Assembly: GCA_963645165.1 (NCBI GenBank)
Contig: CAVIQT010000032.1
Location: 1-13,950, forward strand
From: CAG-533 sp963645165
GTDB lineage: Bacteria > Bacillota_I > Bacilli_A > RF39 > UBA660
DNA length: 13,950 nt
Direction of reading: 5' to 3'
The notes beneath the pieces were generated by a model, which made no database searches, was not told where the DNA came from, and saw only the letters and a program-made list of their open reading frames with translations. Below, piece after piece: positions 1 to 6,784 of this stretch. Position 1 is the first letter of the stretch. Every line of letters begins with the position of its first letter. A program made the translations under genes and the position numbers.

Positions 1-1109
1 ATATTTAAGACTGCGGCCATAACGGAATATAATGCGATTTGAAAATTTTTTTTATAAAAATATTCAATATCGTAGAAAAATATATACATAATCTGAAAGA
101 ATATTCCAATACATATTGGTGTAATTAGATTAATGGCCGGATAATAATCTGCAGTTAGAAATATTTTAATTAGTTCAGGTGATACACAAATTAATGCAAT
201 GCAAAGAGAAAAGGATAATGATGCTAAGGCTTTTGAATTAATCTTAATAGTATCAATTTCATTATTATTTAACCTTCTATAAATCCATGGTGACCATGGA
301 TTAAATAGTTGGATTAGCATAGCATATAAAAGAGTAGATATAGAATAAGCCATACTATAAATACCAGCATTCCCTGCTCCTGTTAGATTTTTAATCATTA
401 ATAAATCAGAACTAGAAAGAATTAGTTGTGCCAATAAATGTGGTATCATCGGGATACAAATTTTTAATGATTTTTTTACATAGTCTTTTTTAACAGCAAA
501 TTTACCTTTATAGCAAATAAAAAATGCACATGCTATTCCAAATATAATATTAAATGTGGAAACACCTATAATTCTTCCTAAATATTTATTCTTAGTTAAA
601 AGCATAGCAAATACAAGAGAACAAATTTGTGATACTGGATTACTTAAAATATTATAGATAAAAGTCAATTTGTAGTTATTTTTAAAATTCCAATAAGTTA
701 CCATAATCGTACATGAGTTAATTATAAATATCATTAGGAACATTAAACTCATCATATGAGTATTAAAACCAAGAAGATAGTTAAACCAATCTGAGAAAAT
801 TAAATATATTGAATATATAAATATACAACAAATTGATGAAAATAAATAAATTGATGATAGGTACTCATAATCGTTTTTCTTTATGTCTATAAGCATTCTA
901 TTAATTGAAATATAAATTGATGCTGTACATATAATATTTAAAATGGATTGTAAGGAAATAAAACTAGTAGCAATACCAAGATCAGATAAACTAATTATTC
1001 TTGTTAAAAATACTGTTGTAATTAAGGATACTATCATGGAAATTGTAATTGTAATAACATTACAAACGGTTGAAATAAAAGTTTTTTCTCCATCAAGTTT
1101 TCTATTCAT
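1..1109 (-). CDS. Wzx-like polysaccharide flippase (partial, C-terminus outside window)
   Basis: This integral membrane protein probably flips lipid-linked oligosaccharide across the cytoplasmic membrane. The reading frame is open from the ATG at 1109 to the left edge, giving about 369 residues without a stop; the family usually has 420-500, so the C-terminus is missing. The N-terminus reads MNRKLDGEKTFISTVCNVIT, followed by many hydrophobic helices separated by short basic loops. The stretch IPMIPHLLAQLILSSSDLLM, followed by GAGNAGIYSMAYSIS, is typical of the MATE-like polysaccharide flippase superfamily, in which a proline-rich helix precedes a D-x-x-M turn. The start overlaps the last 8 bases of the DUF2304 gene, and AAAGG lies about 8 bases before the ATG, so the two are translationally coupled. 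Its place behind tagO and a glycosyltransferase supports the role. The transported glycan is unknown. Confidence 0.87.
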   Translation of the reverse strand, partial: MNRKLDGEKTFISTVCNVITITISMIVSLITTVFLTRIISLSDLGIATSFISLQSILNIICTASIYISINRMLIDIKKNDYEYLSSIYLFSSICCIFIYSIYLIFSDWFNYLLGFNTHMMSLMFLMIFIINSCTIMVTYWNFKNNYKLTFIYNILSNPVSQICSLVFAMLLTKNKYLGRIIGVSTFNIIFGIACAFFICYKGKFAVKKDYVKKSLKICIPMIPHLLAQLILSSSDLLMIKNLTGAGNAGIYSMAYSISTLLYAMLIQLFNPWSPWIYRRLNNNEIDTIKINSKALASLSFSLCIALICVSPELIKIFLTADYYPAINLITPICIGIFFQIMYIFFYDIEYFYKKNFQIALYSVMAAVLN

Positions 1110-1446
1110 TATTTTTTACCTTTTCTTTCAAAATTGATACTTCTTGTATTAAAAGTATTATTTGTCTTTTTTGATTTGCGGTTATAATGGTTAGAGCCAT
1201 TGTTAAAAATAGTAATATACATATCATAATGGCGGTAACTAAGTTAGATAATGTGTTAAATCCGAATAATTTTGCTATATATTCTATGATAAATGGAAAA
1301 ATAGAAAGAATAAATACAAGTAAAGATGAAAAGTACCATAGTAAGGAATATTTTATAGGTATTTTTTCTTTTTTTACGAAAATAGTAGTTACAAGTGCTA
1401 AAAAAATAGAAAAAATAAGCAATGTAATTCTTAAAGATGTCGACAT
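1102..1446 (-). CDS. DUF2304 family small membrane protein
   Basis: This 114-residue protein has three hydrophobic segments (about residues 5-24, 33-57 and 67-90) and a charged, coiled-coil-like tail ending in KEKVKNNE. The pattern of a basic loop with KIPIKYSLLW after the first helix, a second helix containing a proline, and LFGFNTLSNL before the third helix matches DUF2304, a family commonly found beside family 2 glycosyltransferases in surface-polysaccharide clusters. Its biochemical role is not established. Its start codon shares one base with the stop of the upstream glycosyltransferase (TAATG), and its end overlaps the flippase start, so production of all three is coupled. I infer that it works as a membrane partner of the glycosyltransferase. 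Confidence 0.85.
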   Translation of the reverse strand: MSTSLRITLLIFSIFLALVTTIFVKKEKIPIKYSLLWYFSSLLVFILSIFPFIIEYIAKLFGFNTLSNLVTAIMICILLFLTMALTIITANQKRQIILLIQEVSILKEKVKNNE

Positions 1447-2165
1447 TATTTATACCTCCTTAGTTTTATCATTAAAATTGAAAGACAAACATTTATCATA
1501 TAATAAACATTTTTCCACATTCTGATGCTAGATACCCCAGCACTTCTTTCATTCATGCTAACTGGTACTTCTTCTGTTTTTAACCCCCTACGCTTTAATA
1601 TTAAAGTTGTGGATACAGGCTCTGGATATTCTAATGGATAATTTTCTTGAAATTCATTTATTAATTTTTTATCTATTGCTCTAAATCCACTAGTTGTATC
1701 ATATATTTTTTGTTTTGTTGTCATTTTAATGAATGCTGATATTATTTTTATCCCGACTTGTCTAGTTTTACTTGATTTAAATTTACTTATACTTTTATCA
1801 ATGAATCTTGAACCAATAACCATATTTTTCCCATCTTTTATGATTGGTTTAACAAGGTCTTTTACATATTCAACATTGTGCTGGCCGTCTCCATCAAATT
1901 GTACTGCGATATCAAAATTATTTTCATATGCATATTTATATCCAGTTTGTACTGCTCCACCTATTCCTAAATTACTAATAAGTTTGATATGATTTATTTT
2001 ATTTTCACATAGAATTCTTTCCGTGTTATCAGTTGAGCCATCATTTATTACTATAATACTATAATTTGTATTGTTTTTCTTGTTGTATTTTTCAATTTTG
2101 TTTACAACACTTAATATACTTTTTTCCTCATTGTATGCTGGAATTATTAATAATATTTTTTCCAT
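1446..2165 (-). CDS. Family 2 glycosyltransferase, dolichyl-phosphate-mannose synthase-like
   Basis: This is a 239-residue GT-A fold glycosyltransferase that should move a sugar from a nucleotide donor to a lipid carrier or lipid-linked glycan on the cytoplasmic face. Key parts are visible: IPAYNEEKSI (8-17) at the nucleotide-binding strand, VINDGSTDNT (39-48), QFDGDGQH (89-96) with the DxD-type metal-binding aspartates D91 and D93, GSRF (118-121), and DTTSGFRAID (156-165), characteristic of the DPM1/DPG-synthase branch. The C-terminus has one hydrophobic stretch (about 220-235), so it is probably membrane-associated but lacks the extra GtrA-like or multi-helix domain of some relatives. It starts 6 bases after tagO and is joined to DUF2304 by a TAATG overlap. 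The sugar and acceptor cannot be read from the sequence. Confidence 0.92.
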   Translation of the reverse strand: MEKILLIIPAYNEEKSILSVVNKIEKYNKKNNTNYSIIVINDGSTDNTERILCENKINHIKLISNLGIGGAVQTGYKYAYENNFDIAVQFDGDGQHNVEYVKDLVKPIIKDGKNMVIGSRFIDKSISKFKSSKTRQVGIKIISAFIKMTTKQKIYDTTSGFRAIDKKLINEFQENYPLEYPEPVSTTLILKRRGLKTEEVPVSMNERSAGVSSIRMWKNVYYMINVCLSILMIKLRRYK

Positions 2166-2171
2166 TATAAA

Positions 2172-3227
2172 CTACAACTTCTTTCTTTTATCATCTTTTT
2201 GTTCAAACAAAATGTCAGTTTTAAATATTAAAATAATTAATATTATTAATAATAGTGTATATAGTGATATAGAGATTTTATTATCTCCTAAGGCATAGAA
2301 TATAGATATTGATGCACATATTATATTGATTCCATACATTATTAATACTGTTTTTTTAGTTGATTTATTTAATTTTAATAATTGATGATGAATATGTTCT
2401 TTATCTGGAACGCCTATATTTTCACCTTTGATTATTCTTCTTATCATAGCTAGTATTGTATCTATTATTGGTAAAAATAATATTATTATAGGGATTATTA
2501 ATGATGTTACAGTAGCGGCTTTATATCCAAGTAAGGCAATTACTGATATCATAAATCCTAGAAACATACTGCCTGTATCTCCCATAAAGATAGATGCAGG
2601 GGAAAAGTTATATACTAGAAATCCTAGTGTTGATCCAAGCATTATTAGACATAGTGTTACATCTAGTGCTCTAAATCTATCTAGGAAGAATGCGATTATT
2701 GATATGGTTAGGAAGAATATTGAGCAGGTCCCTCCTGCTAAGCCATCTAATCCATCTATTAAATTAATGGCATTTATAATGGCAACTATAAATAGTATAG
2801 CAAGGGGATATCCCCAGTTATAGAATTCTATATTTAAACCAAATGCTGATAATGATGGTAAGTAAATGTTGCCATAGAATACTACTACAGATGCGGATAT
2901 AATTTGTCCTAGTAGTTTATATCTTGCTTTAAGTGGTTTAATGTCATCACACATTCCAAGTATTATTAGTAGTGTTCCTCCTATTAATATGGATATCATT
3001 TGGGTTGTTGTTTCACCAAATAGTATGTAACCAATTAGGAATGACAAAAATATAGCAAGTCCACCGAGTCTAGGCATAGGTTTTGTATGTACTTTCCTTT
3101 CGTTTGGTATATCAATAGCATTAATATGATATGCTATTTTTTTTACGATTGGAACAAGTATTATGCTTGAAATAAATGTTGTTATTAAAATTAAAAATAT
3201 ACTATTACCATTAACACTATACTTCAT
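2172..3227 (-). CDS. tagO: Undecaprenyl-phosphate GlcNAc-1-phosphate transferase, TagO/WecA type
   Basis: This polytopic membrane enzyme transfers a HexNAc-1-phosphate (usually GlcNAc) from UDP-sugar to undecaprenyl phosphate, the first step of teichoic acid or other lipid-linked glycan synthesis. Its 351 residues match the family length. Diagnostic motifs, in order, are DIPNERKVHTKPMPRLGG (39-56), the catalytic-site aspartates D94-D95, NAINLIDGLDGLAGG (152-166), MGDTGSMFLG (215-224), and the cytoplasmic loop GVPDKEHIHH (272-281) with the HIHH motif. The peptidoglycan enzyme MraY lacks the PMPRLGG-style loop seen here, so TagO/WecA is preferred. The ATG at 3227 has AGAAGGTG four bases upstream. 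It is the first gene of a four-gene operon with the glycosyltransferase, DUF2304 and flippase genes. Whether the product is wall teichoic acid or a capsule is open. Confidence 0.95.
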   Translation of the reverse strand: MKYSVNGNSIFLILITTFISSIILVPIVKKIAYHINAIDIPNERKVHTKPMPRLGGLAIFLSFLIGYILFGETTTQMISILIGGTLLIILGMCDDIKPLKARYKLLGQIISASVVVFYGNIYLPSLSAFGLNIEFYNWGYPLAILFIVAIINAINLIDGLDGLAGGTCSIFFLTISIIAFFLDRFRALDVTLCLIMLGSTLGFLVYNFSPASIFMGDTGSMFLGFMISVIALLGYKAATVTSLIIPIIILFLPIIDTILAMIRRIIKGENIGVPDKEHIHHQLLKLNKSTKKTVLIMYGINIICASISIFYALGDNKISISLYTLLLIILIILIFKTDILFEQKDDKRKKL

Positions 3228-3247
3228 ATAACACCTTCTTATTAGAT

Positions 3248-3276
3248 ATTATACCTAAATTTTTGGCGAAAAAAAA
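3248..3276 (-). promoter_or_regulatory. Likely promoter of the tagO operon
   Basis: A perfect TATAAT -10 (3248-3253) lies 20 bases upstream of the tagO ATG and immediately after the terminator of the preceding unit. At a 17-base spacing the -35 position falls on the terminator T-run (TTTTTT), a poor match to TTGACA. The predicted transcript would have a leader of only about 14 bases carrying the ribosome binding site. The strong -10 and the position support it; the weak -35 limits confidence. Confidence 0.45.
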
Positions 3277-3293
3277 GGCTAGGTTGCCTTTTT
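3269..3293 (-). terminator. Rho-independent terminator after the toxin-antitoxin remnant
   Basis: An 8-bp perfect stem (arms 3272-3279 and 3286-3293, AAAAAGGC/GCCTTTTT on the transcribed strand) encloses a 6-base loop and is followed on the minus strand by a run of eight T (3276-3269). It lies 15 bases after the stop of the antitoxin remnant and just before the tagO promoter, so it insulates the polysaccharide operon from upstream transcription. Confidence 0.85.
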
Positions 3294-3307
3294 GTGTGAA
3301 TTTTTAT

Positions 3308-3427
3308 TTATATTAATGCTGTTTTTTCTGCTAAATCTAATTGAGTCATATTATTAACTTCTAATAATTCTAGAATTGTACTACATAGTGCGATTATATA
3401 TTCTTCTAATTTATTTAATCTACTCAT
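3308..3427 (-). pseudogene. Truncated XRE/HigA-like antitoxin remnant (39 aa)
   Basis: A 39-codon frame begins with ATG at 3427, preceded by a strong GGAGG 12 bases upstream. Its product starts MSRLNKLEEY, has an amphipathic helix, and then NNMTQLDLAEKTALI before a TAA. The M-T-Q-x-D-L-A-E-K-T stretch is the first helix of an XRE (lambda Cro-like) helix-turn-helix, in which a turn and recognition helix should follow. Here translation stops at that point, and only 15 bases remain before the terminator, so the rest was deleted rather than frameshifted. It lies 24 bases downstream of a truncated HigB/RelE-like gene, the usual toxin-then-antitoxin order of higBA modules. The ribosome binding site suggests it may still be translated, but it cannot form a complete DNA-binding domain. 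Confidence 0.6.
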
Positions 3428-3451
3428 AATTTTTAGATACCTCCATTATCT

Positions 3452-3622
3452 CTATTTCTTATAACTATATTGTCCTATTATGTTAATGGCAAAATATTTC
3501 TTTAAATTACCGCTTAATTTATGTCTTCTATTAGGCTGGAGTGTAGGAACATCATTTAATGAATTGAATGCAGGCTCTTCGCATAGTTTTTGTAATTTTT
3601 TTGTTTTATATGTTAATTTCAT
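3452..3622 (-). pseudogene. Internally deleted HigB/RelE-family toxin remnant (56 aa)
   Basis: The frame starts at ATG 3622 with AAGGAG 7 bases upstream and encodes 56 residues. The N-terminus MKLTYKTKKLQKLCEEPAF matches the beginning of HigB-like killer proteins of the RelE/ParE superfamily. The next residues, SLNDVP followed by NRRHKLSGNLKKYFAINI, match the later strands of the same fold. The roughly 30-40 residues expected between them (the long helices with a conserved YG and KL..RI pattern) are absent, and after GQYSYKK the last strand, which normally reads YRL-F-P, is missing. Full members have about 90-110 residues. I therefore call it a decayed toxin. It was identified by recalled family pattern, not by a search. 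The antitoxin-like frame follows 24 bases downstream. Confidence 0.65.
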
Positions 3623-3664
3623 TTCACTCTCCTTGCTATTTGATTTACGTAATTGGTTAATTAG

Positions 3665-3693
3665 ATTATATTATTTTTTATAATAAACGGTAA
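3665..3693 (-). promoter_or_regulatory. Possible promoter of the toxin-antitoxin remnant
   Basis: A perfect TATAAT (3665-3670) stands 42 bases before the ATG of the toxin remnant. The hexamer 17 bases further upstream is TTACCG (3688-3693), only three of six matches to TTGACA. In such AT-rich DNA a TATAAT can arise by chance, so this is tentative. Confidence 0.33.
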
Positions 3694-3710
3694 TTAAGAG
3701 TAAATATTTT

Positions 3711-3734
3711 TAATATAATAGAGCTAATATAATA
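3711..3734. repeat. Short direct repeat TAATATAATA x2
   Basis: Two perfect 10-base copies of TAATATAATA (3711-3720 and 3725-3734) are separated by GAGC. They lie upstream of the toxin remnant, in the non-coding stretch 3623-3897. A paired operator site is possible, but simple AT-rich composition is an equally good explanation. Confidence 0.35.
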
Positions 3735-3764
3735 AAAGGTGCTTGAACAAAATAGTAAGAGCAT

Positions 3765-3792
3765 AAAAAAGAAGTTTAAAATTTAAACTTCT
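3765..3792 (-). terminator. AT-rich hairpin terminator, end of the sensor operon
   Basis: Arms 3770-3780 and 3782-3792 form a perfect 11-bp inverted repeat (AGAAGTTTAAA/TTTAAACTTCT) that would close over a very short loop. It is followed on the minus strand by six T (3770-3765). The stem is AT-rich, but length and T-run fit an intrinsic terminator in a low-GC genome. It lies about 105 bases after the YihY stop codon, downstream of two other hairpins. Confidence 0.6.
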
Positions 3793-3803
3793 CAAATATT
3801 ACT

Positions 3804-3846
3804 CCACAATAGTGTTAGTACACATGATACTAGATTGGTATTGTGG
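3804..3846. repeat. Inverted repeat with nested arms, CCACAATA...TATTGTGG
   Basis: Eight-base arms (3804-3811 and 3839-3846) are perfectly complementary. Inside them is a second complementary pair, TAGTA (3816-3820) and TACTA (3828-3832), around a 7-base loop. The result is a two-tier hairpin of 43 bases in the 3' region of the YihY gene. Read on the plus strand it is followed by five T, but no plus-strand gene precedes it. Function unknown: an RNA-stabilising 3' structure or a small mobile-element remnant are possibilities. Confidence 0.55.
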
Positions 3847-3851
3847 TTTTT

Positions 3852-3883
3852 AATGTACACTAAGTAATACTCGTGTGTACATT
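3852..3883. repeat. Inverted repeat AATGTACAC...GTGTACATT
   Basis: Perfect 9-base arms (3852-3860 and 3875-3883) enclose 14 bases in which AGT and ACT can pair further. It begins 15 bases after the YihY stop codon in the direction of transcription, and the next hairpin follows within 6 bases. The minus strand continues into A residues rather than T, so it is not itself a classical terminator. The TGTACA core also resembles pieces of the adjacent hairpin. Confidence 0.55.
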
Positions 3884-3897
3884 ATTATTATTTACGT

Positions 3898-4767
3898 TTA
3901 TTTAATATTTATAGAACCTGTTTTTGCCATTTCTTCATCATCTATTTTGGTTGTTAGGGCTAGACCAATTACCATAATATAACTTAGAAAGTATATCCAA
4001 AGCATTAATACAGCAATGTTTGATAGTCCAGCATAGAATAAGTCATACTGGGCAAAATGGGATACATAGTAACTATAAATTTCAGTGGTTAGAACCCATC
4101 CAATGGTAGTAAATATAGCTCCTAAGTTTATTCTTGATGAGGGTATTCTTTTATCTGGAGCGATAGTAAATATCATTTTAATAAATAGGAATATTATTAA
4201 CCAAGAAATAGGTCCTTGTATTATTTCTAAGACATAACTCATTACTGATTTAATGTTAAAGTAATCAATAGCATCTATAATCTTAGCGCCAAAGACTGGT
4301 ACTAGTAATATAAATAAGTAAAGAACTACTATAAGTAGTGTTAACATTAAGGCTTTAATTCTTCTTTTAATCCATGATGACTGCTCTATATGGTAAATTT
4401 GGTTAGCAGAAAATATTACTGATGCTGCTCCACTTGATGCAAAGTAAAACATTACAATTAATAACCATATTAGATTTAAGTCTAATTTATTTCCTCCAAT
4501 TATAGGTATGATAAGTTCTACGACATTTTTGTCAAAGTTCTTTTGTAATAATTCAATAATTGAATCCATGGAAATGTTAAAGTATGATGCTCCATATCCT
4601 ATGACAGTGATAATAGGTACTAGTGATAAAATAATGGAAAATGCTAATTCACCTGGCAAAACTCCCATTTCTGGTAAATTAAGTATTTCCCAAACATTTT
4701 TTAGTAATTTTTTTCCTTTAGTTATTTCTTTTTTTATTTTATCTTTTATATTAATCTTCTTTTTCAT
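3898..4767 (-). CDS. YihY/BrkB family inner-membrane protein
   Basis: This 289-residue polytopic membrane protein belongs to the YihY/virulence factor BrkB family. A basic cytoplasmic N-terminus (1-30) is followed by about six hydrophobic segments (roughly 39-60, 96-118, 138-162, 183-204, 214-236 and 246-272). The C-terminal pattern APDKRIPSSRINLGAIF, then GWVLTTEIYSYY and LSNIAVLMLWIYFLSY, is the family signature, in which a proline-containing loop precedes a helix with W and a final LxWxY helix. Family function is unsettled: it was once annotated as ribonuclease BN, wrongly, and transport or envelope roles are suspected. Its start overlaps the end of the GGDEF-like sensor gene by 17 bases, with AGAGG nine bases upstream, so it is translationally coupled as the last gene of a three-gene operon. 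Confidence 0.92.
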   Translation of the reverse strand: MKKKINIKDKIKKEITKGKKLLKNVWEILNLPEMGVLPGELAFSIILSLVPIITVIGYGASYFNISMDSIIELLQKNFDKNVVELIIPIIGGNKLDLNLIWLLIVMFYFASSGAASVIFSANQIYHIEQSSWIKRRIKALMLTLLIVVLYLFILLVPVFGAKIIDAIDYFNIKSVMSYVLEIIQGPISWLIIFLFIKMIFTIAPDKRIPSSRINLGAIFTTIGWVLTTEIYSYYVSHFAQYDLFYAGLSNIAVLMLWIYFLSYIMVIGLALTTKIDDEEMAKTGSINIK

Positions 4768-6784
4768 CAGATGATGCCTCTAGTTCTTTGTTTTCACGCA
4801 TTTGGATAGTGGCTTCGTTTATTGCATCGTCGATTAGTTTTAAATCATCGACAATCATACTAAAACCAAATGCAGCTCCATAATCATATGGAAGTGTATT
4901 AAATTCTTTTACTAATTTTTTCATATAGTTTAGAACTTGTTTTTCAGAATAACCAACCATATATATCATAAATTCATTACCATCAGTACGCATTATTTCA
5001 GTATTATCTTGCTGAGTTTGATGAAGAATATTAGCAGCAGCCATTATTTGGCGGTCGCCTTCTTCATGACCAAATGTATCATTTAAATATTTAATATTAT
5101 TTAAGTCTATTACTATAATTGCTTGTGGATAGATAGTATTTTGATTCCATGTGCTTATTCTTTCATTTAAGTAATTACGATTCTTTAGAGATGTTAACAT
5201 ATCTATAAATTTTAATTTTTCATCTTTTTTAATTTTGGTATTTAATTTTATTTTTTTCTTAGATGAAATATAAACACCAATTACAACAATAACTATTGAA
5301 GTAATAATTAAAATATATTTAGCAATAACACCTACTAAGTTACCACTTGATTCAGCTGCTCTATATGTAATCATACCATCATTAGTCATATTAGTTTGAC
5401 TTAGGTAATTTATATAGTTAGTAAATAATTTAGTGAATGTATCATCTGAATTAATATATTTAAATGAATAGTTATCATTGGTATAACCAGTATAACTAAT
5501 TTGATAATTTTTAATTTTATCATTACGGTAGTAGTCAAATAATTCAGCATCTAAAGCGATGATGTTATTTTTCTTTGCTTTTCTTATTAAAGCTTTTTCA
5601 TCTTTTACTGTTTCTACTTTAATATTACTTAAATCACTTAAGTATTTAGCAAGACTACTATCTTTAATAACATATATTGGTTCATCATTAATTTCATTTA
5701 AATTTATGATATTTAAATCTTGTAATAAAGGACTAATAATATAAAATTTTTCTTTTATGTTGGTATTTAATTTAGTATTTTTAGTTTCTAGTGATGATGA
5801 ATCAAATATTAAATCTAATTTGTTATTATTAAATGAGTTTATTAGTTCACTATAGGTTTTATATTTGGTATAAGTAAAATCTACTTTACTAAATTTGCTA
5901 AATTCTTCTAGGTAGGCAAAAATGATGCCACCATATTTTGAACTATTTAAGGCATTAAATGGAGTTTGATTTACAAAACCAAAGTTATATATTTTATTTG
6001 TTAAATTAGCTGATTCTACATCACTTATTGATAGTTTTTCACAAAATAAGTTGTATGTATTATCATAGTAACTTTTTTCATATTCGTTTGTAATCCATTC
6101 ATTATAGTGTTTAGTTATGATAGAGTTTAGGGTTTTATCACTGCCTAGATGAATATAATAGTAATTAACAAAGTTATCTAAATGATAAACTATATTAAAT
6201 TTATTATATAGTACTTCATCAATATATTCAGTTAGAGGAACTATTATATATGTTACTTCATCATCTGTTAGGGCTTTAGTTAATGCTTCTTTTGTTTCGT
6301 ATGTTGTATAGGAGTTAGAGTCAGTGTATGATGATGATACTCTTGATATTACATTTGCTAGAGCTCCTATTTTTTTACCACTTAAATCTTTAAATGTTTT
6401 TACTACAGTATAATCTTTACTTATAATGACATAGTGGTCTTTATATATTAGTAAGTCTTCATCACTTATTTTATTATTTACTACAAAACCTAGACCAGTA
6501 CTTCCACTTATAGGTACGACATTTTTATTGATTTTTAGATCATATTTTTTAGTTAAATCATCTAAAAAGTCATAAAATACACCTGTACCAGATGATGCAA
6601 ATATATTTAAGTCACTAGGTACGTTAAAAGATGTAACATTAGTTTTATGGGTATTAATCCATTCTTTTTCACTTATACTTAGTTGATTTTTATCATAGAA
6701 GTAGTTATAAAAAATGAAAATACCAGCAATTATTAAGATAACTAATGTTACTATAGTTATAATTATTTTTTTAGTTTTTTTCAT
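4751..6784 (-). CDS. Membrane sensor: tandem binding-protein-like domains plus degenerate GGDEF domain
   Basis: This 677-residue protein has an N-terminal anchor or uncleaved signal (7-28), a large extracytoplasmic part (about 30-480), a second membrane helix (484-507) and a cytoplasmic GGDEF-like domain (about 522-668). The outer part starts with ISEKEWINTHK, like the solute-binding (SBP_bac_3) domains of BvgS-type sensors, and divides into two such lobed domains (about 45-260 and 266-475). In the cytoplasmic domain, DMLTSLKNRNYL and VIDLNNIKYLNDTFGHEEGD are well conserved, including metal-site D560. However, the signature is RTDGNEF: D601-G602-N603-E604-F605. The first Gly is Asp and the essential third acidic residue is Asn; no RxxD inhibitory site or EAL/HD-GYP domain is present. 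I infer a ligand-sensing protein that probably does not make cyclic-di-GMP. It shares ATGA with the upstream gene. Confidence 0.87.
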   Translation of the reverse strand: MKKTKKIIITIVTLVILIIAGIFIFYNYFYDKNQLSISEKEWINTHKTNVTSFNVPSDLNIFASSGTGVFYDFLDDLTKKYDLKINKNVVPISGSTGLGFVVNNKISDEDLLIYKDHYVIISKDYTVVKTFKDLSGKKIGALANVISRVSSSYTDSNSYTTYETKEALTKALTDDEVTYIIVPLTEYIDEVLYNKFNIVYHLDNFVNYYYIHLGSDKTLNSIITKHYNEWITNEYEKSYYDNTYNLFCEKLSISDVESANLTNKIYNFGFVNQTPFNALNSSKYGGIIFAYLEEFSKFSKVDFTYTKYKTYSELINSFNNNKLDLIFDSSSLETKNTKLNTNIKEKFYIISPLLQDLNIINLNEINDEPIYVIKDSSLAKYLSDLSNIKVETVKDEKALIRKAKKNNIIALDAELFDYYRNDKIKNYQISYTGYTNDNYSFKYINSDDTFTKLFTNYINYLSQTNMTNDGMITYRAAESSGNLVGVIAKYILIITSIVIVVIGVYISSKKKIKLNTKIKKDEKLKFIDMLTSLKNRNYLNERISTWNQNTIYPQAIIVIDLNNIKYLNDTFGHEEGDRQIMAAANILHQTQQDNTEIMRTDGNEFMIYMVGYSEKQVLNYMKKLVKEFNTLPYDYGAAFGFSMIVDDLKLIDDAINEATIQMRENKELEASSDEKED

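Noticed and set aside
1187..1525. Plus-strand open frame of 112 codons
   Set aside because: Antisense to DUF2304 and the end of the glycosyltransferase gene, with no supporting start signal.
2428..2823. Plus-strand open frame of 131 codons
   Set aside because: It lies wholly inside tagO on the opposite strand; tagO has all family motifs, so this frame is a shadow.
3480..3683. Plus-strand open frame of 67 codons in the gene-poor stretch
   Set aside because: It is antisense to the toxin remnant, has no ribosome binding site, and its product has no recognisable pattern, while the minus strand has AAGGAG and a family-like product.
3623..3897. CRISPR array or transfer RNA in the repeat-rich intergenic stretch
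   Set aside because: The repeats are inverted pairs or one short AT direct repeat without regular spacers, and no cloverleaf or T-loop GTTCRA consensus is visible.
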